A stretch of 12,411 bases of DNA, from NCBI GenBank assembly GCA_964374095.1, contig CAYJXJ010000141.1:1-12411 (forward strand). The letters run 5' to 3'. The number at the start of each line of letters is the position of its first letter. Within the stretch, counting starts at the first letter, position 1. Below the pieces are notes generated by a model. That model saw only the letters and a program-made list of their open reading frames with translations. It was not told the origin of the DNA and made no database searches. A program made the position numbers and the translations under genes. Positions 1 to 5,280 of the stretch are shown here, piece after piece. The stretch is from CAYJXJ01 sp964374095 (GTDB lineage: Bacteria; Elusimicrobiota; Elusimicrobia; UBA1565; UBA9628).

Positions 1-54
1 ACAGCTGAGATTTTAAGTCAAATCAGGCAGGCCAACCGACTTTTGACGCTGTGG
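1..54. repeat. Left arm of a 54-bp perfect inverted repeat
   Basis: The first 54 bases are the exact reverse complement of 12290-12343. The match breaks at base 55 (A here, C expected) and cannot be followed left of base 1, so the true repeat may be longer. Read on the plus strand from base 1, the arm is open in one frame, and that frame continues through non-repeat sequence to a TGA at 145-147. Because the arm begins exactly at the window edge, it could be an assembly-graph overlap rather than a biological repeat. It could also be the end of a dispersed element present in two inverted copies. Confidence 0.9.
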
Positions 55-101
55 ATTCCCCTTGTTCATGGGGTTAGCCTACAAAATTCGCCTCCCTCGA
101 G

Positions 102-141
102 TTGTCCCCCTTGCTTGGAACGTTCCAAGCAAGGGGGACAA
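102..141. repeat. 40-bp perfect palindrome, possible terminator
   Basis: Bases 102-121 are the exact reverse complement of 122-141, giving two 20-bp arms with no spacer, centred on AACGTT. The first mismatch outside is G/G. It starts 13 bases beyond the stop codon of the minus-strand cysteine-rich gene, so it may end that transcript. Neither side has the T-run of a classical intrinsic terminator. A smaller hairpin, CCCC-TTGTTCAT-GGGG (57-72), lies between it and the 54-bp repeat, so this may be a structured dispersed repeat rather than a simple terminator. Confidence 0.8.
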
Positions 142-154
142 GTTTGACGGAAGG

Positions 155-688
155 TCAGTTCTTGGACTGGCAGTAGCAGGCCATCGGCTCGCGCTCGTCC
201 GGGCAGAGCTTGGGGTCCTGCCGGGCACGGACCTTCAGGCCGCGCGGGCAGGAGTTGAGGCACTCTCCGGGGCTGGGCCGGCAGCCGATAAAGCCTTGAT
301 CCGATGCGGCCCCGAGGGAATGCGCCTGGGATGAAACGCCGTGATTGCAGATGCCATAGGCCCGGTAGCAGCCCCTCTGGTAGTTCCACTCGGTGTTGCA
401 GGCGTCGCCCGACACCCAGACGTAGCCGCTCACGCAGTAGTCCCGGCATTGGGTCCGGTTGTTGCACAAAAGGAGGAACCCGCGTTCGACGGGGCTCCTC
501 GGGGCGGCGGGCACTTCTCGCGGCCGCGGCGGGGCCTGGGGCTTGGGGGCTTCGACGCCGAAATCCCGCGCGACCTGGATCGCCTCGTCCAGGGCGCGCT
601 CCCGCTTCTGCGGCGGGGCCGCGAGGACGCGGACTGCGGCGGGGGCGACGATACACAGCATTGCGAGCGCGGCGGCTGGCTTCTGCAT
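155..688 (-). CDS. Secreted cysteine-rich protein of unknown function
   Basis: I do not recognise the family. From the ATG at 688 the protein is 177 residues. The N terminus (MQKPAAALAML, then CIVAPAAVRVLA) looks like a Sec signal peptide with cleavage after VLA-A. A proline/arginine-rich linker of about 45 residues follows, then a C-terminal half with 12 cysteines in short spacings, for example CNNRTQC, CRDYC, CLNSC and a final CYC. The even cysteine count in an exported protein suggests a disulfide-stabilised fold outside the cytoplasm. A GTG two codons upstream (694) is an alternative start; neither has a clear Shine-Dalgarno. The gene is 131 bp downstream of the amidohydrolase on the same strand, and a hairpin (725-744) lies in the gap. 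No catalytic motif is visible. Confidence 0.72.
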   Translation of the reverse strand: MQKPAAALAMLCIVAPAAVRVLAAPPQKRERALDEAIQVARDFGVEAPKPQAPPRPREVPAAPRSPVERGFLLLCNNRTQCRDYCVSGYVWVSGDACNTEWNYQRGCYRAYGICNHGVSSQAHSLGAASDQGFIGCRPSPGECLNSCPRGLKVRARQDPKLCPDEREPMACYCQSKN

Positions 689-819
689 GGGCACGACATG
701 CTAGCAGAGTCTCGGGCCGGCGCGCGCGGGCCCAAGGACCCGCGACGATCCCGCCCGGAGGACCTGCGCTCGCCTGGGACCATGGGCCCTCGCTCTTTTC
801 GCTCTCGGCGCCCGTCCCG

Positions 820-1746
820 CTACGCGCCGAAGAGGGCCCGGGCGTTTCTCCCCAAAAGGCCGGCGAGTTGCTCCTCAGAGAATCCAACCCCCGCGAGCTT
901 CTTGACCTCGCGGTCCCAGGCGTAGGGGATGTTGGGGAAGTCCGTGCCGTAGAGGATGCGTTCAGGCCGCAGGCGCAGGAGGGCCAGCGGCGTGGGGACC
1001 GGGAAATACTCCGCGACGGCCATCGTGGTGTCGAGCCAGAGGTTGTCGTGGCGCTCGAGGAGCCGCCCGTAGTCCTCGTACTCATCCGCCCCGAGATGCG
1101 GCACGCAGAGCTTCAGGCCCGGGTGGTCCGCGAGCACGCGGCCGACGCGCGCGGCCGAACAGATGGCATGGGGATCGCGCGGGTAGCGGGGGCTGGCGGG
1201 CTCCCGGCCGGCATGCATGACCAGCGGCTTTCCAGCCCGCGCACAGGCCACGTAGATCTCTTCGAGCTCCGGGGCATCGGGCCCCAAGCCTTGAACGTGG
1301 CAATGCAGTTTGACCCCGCGAAGTCCCGCCGCGAACGCTTCCGCTAGAATCTCGGCGGCCTCCGCCTCGCCCGGAAACACGGTGGCTAAACCGATCACGC
1401 GGGGCTCCGCGCGCGCCACCCCGGACATGTAGGCGTTGAGCTCGCGCGCCATGCCGGGCTTGTGCGCGTAGTGCAGGGCCACGATGCGCTCCACGCCCCG
1501 AGAAAAGAGAAACTCAAGGACCTGGGGGGTTCGCAGCTTATAGCGGATGGGCCAGCCGTATTTGTCGAACCAGCGCCACACCGCCCGAAACACCGCGTCG
1601 GGAAAGAGATGGACATGGGCGTCGATGACGGGCGGAAGCTCCGGGGCCAGCCGCGCCCCTTCCGCGTCGTCAAGCGCGGCCATGCGCCGACCGCTGGACA
1701 TTCCCCACGAATCCGGGGTCACGCGCGTATCATCCAATAAACGCAT
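820..1746 (-). CDS. Amidohydrolase-2 family metal-dependent hydrolase
   Basis: A 308-residue protein of the amidohydrolase superfamily (amidohydro_2, TIM-barrel, related to the ACMSD/TIM-barrel hydrolase group). Visible landmarks in order are IDAHVHLFP (metal-binding HxH at about H44/H46), GVKLHCHVQG (about 144-153), VMHAGREP (His about 178), VPHLGADE (His about 217) and LYGTDFPNIPY (catalytic-type Asp about 269). Family members hydrolyse or decarboxylate small cyclic or carboxylated substrates using Zn or a similar metal; the substrate here cannot be predicted. I chose the ATG at 1746, because a TTG further upstream (1809) would add a non-conserved tail. ATGs at 1701 and 1683 also precede the domain and cannot be excluded. 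The gene is divergent from the toxin-antitoxin pair. Confidence 0.9.
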   Translation of the reverse strand: MRLLDDTRVTPDSWGMSSGRRMAALDDAEGARLAPELPPVIDAHVHLFPDAVFRAVWRWFDKYGWPIRYKLRTPQVLEFLFSRGVERIVALHYAHKPGMARELNAYMSGVARAEPRVIGLATVFPGEAEAAEILAEAFAAGLRGVKLHCHVQGLGPDAPELEEIYVACARAGKPLVMHAGREPASPRYPRDPHAICSAARVGRVLADHPGLKLCVPHLGADEYEDYGRLLERHDNLWLDTTMAVAEYFPVPTPLALLRLRPERILYGTDFPNIPYAWDREVKKLAGVGFSEEQLAGLLGRNARALFGA

Positions 1747-1800
1747 GATTCCAAATTCACTTTGCAAGCGCAACGGCGGGACCGCAAAATCCCCAGCGGC

Positions 1801-1845
1801 CTTCCCCAAGCCCCTACGCCCCTATTCCACGGTCGCTTGGGGAAG
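1801..1845. repeat. 11-bp perfect inverted repeat in divergent promoter region
   Basis: CTTCCCCAAGC at 1801-1811 is the exact reverse complement of GCTTGGGGAAG at 1835-1845, separated by 23 bases. It sits between the divergent amidohydrolase and antitoxin genes, directly upstream of the consensus promoter. It could be a transcription-factor site or an RNA hairpin in a leader of the minus-strand gene. No T-run follows on either strand, so an intrinsic terminator is unlikely. Confidence 0.6.
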
Positions 1846-1868
1846 TACTGTCTCCTTGACAAAGTACT
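1843..1868 (+). promoter_or_regulatory. Candidate operator: AAGTACT direct repeats around the -35 box
   Basis: AAGTACT occurs at 1843-1849 and again at 1862-1868, a centre spacing of 19 bp, close to two helical turns, flanking TTGACA. Each contains the palindrome AGTACT. Ribbon-helix-helix antitoxins typically bind short repeated boxes in their own promoters, so these boxes are a natural candidate for autoregulation. The assignment is inferred from position and repetition only. Confidence 0.4.
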
Positions 1869-1884
1869 AGAATCGCATTATAAT
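1856..1884 (+). promoter_or_regulatory. Perfect consensus sigma-70 promoter of the toxin-antitoxin pair
   Basis: TTGACA at 1856-1861 and TATAAT at 1879-1884 are separated by exactly 17 bp, a 12/12 match to the sigma-70 consensus. The region is strikingly AT-rich compared with its surroundings. Transcription would be expected to start near 1890-1892, only about 7-9 nt before the antitoxin ATG at 1899. Confidence 0.88.
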
Positions 1885-1888
1885 AATG

Positions 1889-1900
1889 ATGTTATAACAT
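1889..1900 (+). promoter_or_regulatory. 12-bp palindrome at the predicted transcription start
   Basis: ATGTTATAACAT is a perfect palindrome covering the predicted start of transcription and the first two bases of the antitoxin ATG. A protein bound here would block both promoter clearance and initiation. It may be an antitoxin operator, or simply AT-rich sequence that is palindromic by chance. Confidence 0.35.
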
Positions 1901-2150
1901 GGTTAGAACAATATCATTTACCCTCGAGGTTGCCCTCTATCGGAGGCTCGAGGAATTCAGGCGGTCCACGGGCGCCGGTGATCGATCCGGGATCATCCAA
2001 AAAGCCCTTTACTTCTTCCTCGAAAGCCGGGGGCCGGATCCCAAAGTCCTCAAACGCTGGGCGCCTCTTTACGCCAAGCGGCGGGAGAAAGAGGCCGCCT
2101 GGGTTGAAGATTGGGGCAAAGTTCAAGCCGAAAGCTTGGGAGAGCCTTGA
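1899..2150 (+). CDS. Ribbon-helix-helix antitoxin-like protein
   Basis: An 83-residue protein with the layout of a CopG/MetJ-type ribbon-helix-helix DNA-binding domain. An N-terminal beta strand (RTISFTLE, residues 3-10) is followed by helix 1 (VALYRRLEEFRRSTG) and helix 2 (DRSGIIQKALYFFLES). The charged C-terminal tail (residues about 48-80, rich in K, R, E and W) is where such antitoxins usually grip the toxin. It probably represses its own promoter and neutralises the downstream protein. The start is fixed by the strand, which must begin at once. No Shine-Dalgarno precedes the ATG, and the consensus promoter places the 5' end within about 9 nt, so translation is probably leaderless. The downstream frame overlaps its stop codon. 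Confidence 0.78.
   Translation: MVRTISFTLEVALYRRLEEFRRSTGAGDRSGIIQKALYFFLESRGPDPKVLKRWAPLYAKRREKEAAWVEDWGKVQAESLGEP
2138..2142 (+). promoter_or_regulatory. Shine-Dalgarno for the toxin start
   Basis: GGGAG lies inside the last codons of the antitoxin gene, 4 nt before a TTG at 2147 and 10 nt before a second in-frame TTG at 2153. It supports a non-ATG start overlapping the antitoxin stop rather than the upstream TTG at 2111. Confidence 0.45.
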
Positions 2151-2506
2151 GCTTGCCGGCCGCAACACCCCTGCCGGGGGAAGTGTATCGAGTGCGTATC
2201 GGCGAAAAAGAGACTTTGGCCGTGGTGGTTTCCTGCAGCGAGGCCAACGCCCTGCGGCGCTCCGTCGTGGTCAGCGAGATATACGACGATTCGCAGGGAA
2301 TTTTCAGAGGTCAGCGCCTTCCGACCGTGGTTCCCCTTCCCAGCGAGAAAAGCGGTCTGGCTGGAGAGATGATCGTCTACGCCTCTCTCTACACGATACC
2401 GCAAGCCCGCTTGATTGAAAGGCGGGCCATACTGCCGCCGCACCTTGTTGAAGAATTGAACACCGCCATCAAGAGGGTCCTCGGCTTCGAAGCCTGGCCG
2501 ACATGA
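2147..2506 (+). CDS. Divergent MazF/PemK-like toxin
   Basis: A protein of about 119 residues. It opens with the family-typical PGEVYRVRI strand, followed by LAVVVSCSEAN (MazF-type hydrophobic strand ending in S, then an N), a PTVVPLP segment, a YTIPQARL segment resembling the usual RTIDKSRL region, and an amphipathic C-terminal helix (PPHLVEELNTAIKRVLGF). MazF proteins are small mRNA interferases. By eye the conserved Arg-Pro before the VVxS strand is replaced (KETLAVVVS), and the Asp-Gln before the RTID-like region is not evident. It may therefore be inactive or differently specific. The start is probably a TTG whose TTGA overlaps the antitoxin stop; TTG at 2153 is equally possible. The overlap implies translational coupling. 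Confidence 0.68.
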   Translation: MSLPAATPLPGEVYRVRIGEKETLAVVVSCSEANALRRSVVVSEIYDDSQGIFRGQRLPTVVPLPSEKSGLAGEMIVYASLYTIPQARLIERRAILPPHLVEELNTAIKRVLGFEAWPT

Positions 2507-2590
2507 GCTCCCGTGCCAAGCGTCGCTGGAATCGGCCCTCTAATTGGTTGCCAGGTCCTTCGGCGGCGACGCGAAGCGCCCCTCCCGCCG

Positions 2591-3409
2591 CTAGGCCCCG
2601 ACGATCGGGTAGGCGTCCCGATCCGATGGCCGGACCACCAGCCGCCGCGCGGTCTCGATCTTCGCCGGGTCCAGGGCGCAGGGACGTCCTTCAAGGAGGC
2701 TCTCGCCGAGCGGCGAAAACACGTAGGCCGAGCCGTCGTACTCGTAGAAGGGGTCTTTGCCGGCCCGGTTGACGCTCGCGACGAACCCCTGGGTCTGGAT
2801 CGCGTGGGCCTGCCCAATAACCCTGTATTGCTCGCTCTTGTGCGGCCCGCCGATCCAGCAGGAGGAGACCAGCGTCAGGTCGACCCCGGCGCGGGCGTAG
2901 GCGTGAAAGAGGGGCGGGAAGCGGATGTCAAAGCACAGCGCTAGGCCGATGCGCCAGCCGCGGTAGGCGATTACCCGCCCACGATCCCCGGGTGAGTAGC
3001 CGCGCGCCTCGGAGTTGGCGCCGGCCGTGAAGAGGTGAATCTTGCGGTAGGCGCCCAACACCAGCCCGTCCGGGCCGAACACCGCCAAAGTGTTGAACGG
3101 ACGGGCGGGGTCGGCCGCGTTTCTCTCCGGAAAGCCCGCCGCCAGCGCGACGCCCGCCCGCGCGGCGATTTCGGAGAGTCGGCGCACGGGCCCTTCCATG
3201 GGTTCGAGAGAAAAGGAGGGAGGATTCTTAGTGACAAAGCCGGTGAGGGTGAGCTCGGGGAATAGGAACAACATCTCTCCGGCGCGGGCGGAACGGCCCG
3301 CATCGAGGCCGCCGACGACGGCGGCCTCGATGCGGCGTATATTCTCCCCCGGGTCGTTGAACGCCAGGTCCAGCGCTACCGGCGCGATCGCCAGCGGTTC
3401 TCGGTCCAT
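2591..3409 (-). CDS. Carbon-nitrogen hydrolase (nitrilase superfamily)
   Basis: A 272-residue nitrilase-superfamily enzyme with the full catalytic triad: Glu52 in LFPELTLTGF, Lys123 in YRKIHLF and Cys159 in LALCFDIRFP. The CxDxRFP context is typical of the omega-amidase/Nit-like branch, which hydrolyses small amides; the exact substrate is not determinable. The length is normal for the family and no signal peptide is present, so it should be cytoplasmic. The ATG at 3409 is supported by an AGGAGG 10 nt upstream. The start lies inside the membrane-protein gene, overlapping its end by 34 bp, so translation is probably coupled. The same frame stays open far upstream, but that extension is only an alternative reading of the membrane-protein gene. 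Confidence 0.93.
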   Translation of the reverse strand: MDREPLAIAPVALDLAFNDPGENIRRIEAAVVGGLDAGRSARAGEMLFLFPELTLTGFVTKNPPSFSLEPMEGPVRRLSEIAARAGVALAAGFPERNAADPARPFNTLAVFGPDGLVLGAYRKIHLFTAGANSEARGYSPGDRGRVIAYRGWRIGLALCFDIRFPPLFHAYARAGVDLTLVSSCWIGGPHKSEQYRVIGQAHAIQTQGFVASVNRAGKDPFYEYDGSAYVFSPLGESLLEGRPCALDPAKIETARRLVVRPSDRDAYPIVGA

Positions 3410-5031
3410 GTCCGCGCCGCCTCCTCGGTCCAAGCGATCTCGGCGCCATGGCGCCGGCGCTCGGCCTCCACGGCGTTTTGGGGAATCTCCCGGCGCGCCA
3501 TGACCTCGGCGAAAGCCTCGTCGTCGCGCGGCCGGAAGAAACGGTACTCTTGGCCGGCCAGCCAAGCCGCCGGAGCCTTGGCCCGGTCCAGGAGGATCAG
3601 GGCTTGGTCGTCCCAGTAGACCAGGGCCCAGCGCTCCTTGGGGAAGGTAAACAGCCACCACGGCCGCATGAAGGTCTTCTCGCTGCCGTCGGGGTAAATC
3701 CGGCGCGAGGGCAGGAGCACCGGGATGTTGCGGACGAGGACTCCTTCCAGACCCTTGGTCTCGGCCCAACGCCGGCCGCTTTCGACCGACTTGTTGGCCT
3801 CGCCGATCTCGGCCAGATGGGCGTGGAACAGGTACCTCCCGTCGCCGAAGACCTTGTGCCAGGGCGCGAGCCTCCAGCCGAGATATCCCCCCCATTCCCA
3901 GGGATTGTAGAGGCGCTTGCCCGCGAGGACCTCCTGGTGACGCTCCATGAATTCGGCCGCGCGGCGGGGCAGGTAGCGCGCGTCGAAGAACCCGGGCCAG
4001 GCCACGCGCCCCACGAGGAAAACCATATAGGCCGCCCATACCGCCGCGGCCGCGGCCAGAGTCCGCCGCCCGGCCGGCCGCTCCAGCCAGCCGGTCTCCT
4101 GGGCGAGCCTCAGGGAAAGCGGAACCGCCAGGGGCACGAAGAGGGCCCCCAGGCGCGTGTGCTGGACCGCGCTCCAGGCCAGGCCCAGGCCCGCGATAAC
4201 CGGCGCCAGCGGCATCCCCCGCCGCCGCCACACCGCCCCCAGCACGCCGGCGAGAAAGGCCGCCAGTATCGGCCAGAAAGGCCGGTGAAACATATTGGAG
4301 AAGGACGTCGGCTGCCACTCCTGGATGTGGCGCGTCAGCAGCGCCTGCTGGCTCCAGTGCTCCCAAAGCACTTGATACGGCTGCGCTCCGAAAGGATTGA
4401 AAAACGTCCCAACGACGGCGGCGGCCAGCAGCGCCAGGCCCGCCAGGGGGCGCTTCCGTTTTTCCAAGACGTCGGCCGCGACGTAACAACCCAACAAACC
4501 CAGGCCCGTGGCAAATCCCGCATGTAAATTCGCCCACAGCGCAAACCCCAGGGCGCACGCCGTAAACTCCCGGGCCCCCGGAACGCCGCCCCGCAGTCTC
4601 AGCCTCTCCCGTCCCAACAATAGTATTTGGAAGAAGACCACCGAGAACTGATCCGGCCGGAGGTCGGAATGGGAGAGCATGCCCGCCGACCAGGCGACAA
4701 GCCCGGCGGCCCGCGCCCAGGGGGGCAGGCCGTAACCAGAGAGCGTGGCCCACAGCGCGCCCGCGCTCGCCGCCAGGAGGATGTTCTTGCAGACCCAGAG
4801 CCCCGCCATCCCGCCCGCGCCGAACACCGCCTGATAGAGGATCTGGGAGAGCCACTCGAAATCCGCCCACGGCGCTCCGGCCATGGAGTAGGAAAGGAAG
4901 TCTTCGCGGACCACCCGCCCGCGCTCCAGCATCCATTCCCCGGCGGAGAGGTGCCAAAACAAATCGGGGTTGTAGAGCGGCAGCCAAAACGGCAGGAGAC
5001 TTAATAGCAGGGCCCCGGCATTGAGGACCAC
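3376..5031 (-). CDS. Polytopic membrane protein, GT-C glycosyltransferase-like
   Basis: A protein of about 551 residues from a GTG at 5031. The N-terminal two thirds is a series of hydrophobic segments (first at about 4-20, last near 326-343). A soluble C-terminal domain follows (about 350-551). After the first segment comes a characteristic stretch, PDLFWHLSAGEWMLERG, then FLSYSMAGAPWADFEWLSQ. Later comes YNPWEWGGYLGWRL with KVFGDGRYLF. I associate this pattern with a large uncharacterised family of bacterial membrane proteins resembling GT-C enzymes, whose aspartate near the first loop often binds a polyprenyl-phosphate sugar donor. The substrate is unknown. The start is tentative; the frame is open further upstream, but that stretch is rpmB read in another frame. 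It begins 14 bp after the rpmB stop. Confidence 0.75.
   Translation of the reverse strand: MVLNAGALLLSLLPFWLPLYNPDLFWHLSAGEWMLERGRVVREDFLSYSMAGAPWADFEWLSQILYQAVFGAGGMAGLWVCKNILLAASAGALWATLSGYGLPPWARAAGLVAWSAGMLSHSDLRPDQFSVVFFQILLLGRERLRLRGGVPGAREFTACALGFALWANLHAGFATGLGLLGCYVAADVLEKRKRPLAGLALLAAAVVGTFFNPFGAQPYQVLWEHWSQQALLTRHIQEWQPTSFSNMFHRPFWPILAAFLAGVLGAVWRRRGMPLAPVIAGLGLAWSAVQHTRLGALFVPLAVPLSLRLAQETGWLERPAGRRTLAAAAAVWAAYMVFLVGRVAWPGFFDARYLPRRAAEFMERHQEVLAGKRLYNPWEWGGYLGWRLAPWHKVFGDGRYLFHAHLAEIGEANKSVESGRRWAETKGLEGVLVRNIPVLLPSRRIYPDGSEKTFMRPWWLFTFPKERWALVYWDDQALILLDRAKAPAAWLAGQEYRFFRPRDDEAFAEVMARREIPQNAVEAERRRHGAEIAWTEEAARTWTENRWRSRR
3420..3425 (-). promoter_or_regulatory. Strong Shine-Dalgarno of the nitrilase gene
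   Basis: AGGAGG on the minus strand, 10 nt before the ATG at 3409, sits inside the 3' end of the upstream membrane-protein gene. It decides the nitrilase start against the very long in-frame extension upstream. Confidence 0.75.
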
Positions 5032-5045
5032 GCGCCTATTCTGTA

Positions 5046-5240
5046 TTATTGGGAGGGACGGACGGCCCGTCCGGACTTGATGCAAGCGGTGCAGGCGTAG
5101 CCCGTCTGCGTGCGGCCGTCCAGAACGAACTTCTGTCTTTGCAGGTTGGGCCGAAAAATCCGCTTGGTGGCGCGGTGGGAGTGGCTGTAGCTGAAGCCCG
5201 AGACCGGACCCTTGCCGCAAAGAGCGCATTTGAAAGCCAT
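5046..5240 (-). CDS. rpmB: 50S ribosomal protein bL28
   Basis: A 64-residue protein with the bL28 signature: MAFKCALCGKGP at the N terminus, SHSHRATKRIFRPNLQ in the middle and GYACTACIKSG near the end. It carries both CxxC pairs (CALC and CTAC), so this is the zinc-binding C+ form. It is a structural protein of the large ribosomal subunit. Length and motif order are normal and the ATG at 5240 is unambiguous. There is no Shine-Dalgarno; an extended -10 element lies so close that the mRNA leader would be only a few bases. It heads the minus-strand operon with the membrane protein and nitrilase, and is divergent from recG. Confidence 0.95.
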   Translation of the reverse strand: MAFKCALCGKGPVSGFSYSHSHRATKRIFRPNLQRQKFVLDGRTQTGYACTACIKSGRAVRPSQ

Positions 5241-5251
5241 GAGCGACGGCG

Positions 5252-5280
5252 ATTATACCAAATGGCCCCCGCCCCCACAA
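5252..5280 (-). promoter_or_regulatory. Extended -10 promoter of rpmB
   Basis: On the minus strand TGGTATAAT (5260-5252) is a perfect extended -10 (TGnTATAAT). A weak -35, TTGTGG (5280-5275), lies 17 bp upstream of the TATAAT. Transcription would begin around 5245, about 5 nt before the rpmB ATG. The promoter overlaps the first codons of the divergent recG gene. Confidence 0.6.

Noticed and set aside
725..744. Hairpin CGCGGG/CCCGCG as terminator of the amidohydrolase gene
   Set aside because: The 6-bp GC stem without a T-run is expected by chance in sequence this GC-rich.
66..1085. A 339-residue minus-strand frame at the left end
   Set aside because: It is rich in Arg, Ala, Pro and Ser and overlaps the cysteine-rich gene and the amidohydrolase in a different frame. 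The latter two show a signal peptide and family motifs.
2591..4987. A 798-residue minus-strand frame fusing a long unknown N-terminal region to the nitrilase
   Set aside because: The N-terminal part is Gly/Arg/Pro-rich, has no membrane or enzyme pattern, and reads another frame of the clearly genuine membrane-protein gene. The nitrilase has its own ATG with a strong Shine-Dalgarno.
5230..5259. TTGAAA-18-TATACC as a recG promoter
   Set aside because: It would start transcription around 5266, after the chosen recG ATG. The recG promoter is more likely inside rpmB, but none stood out.
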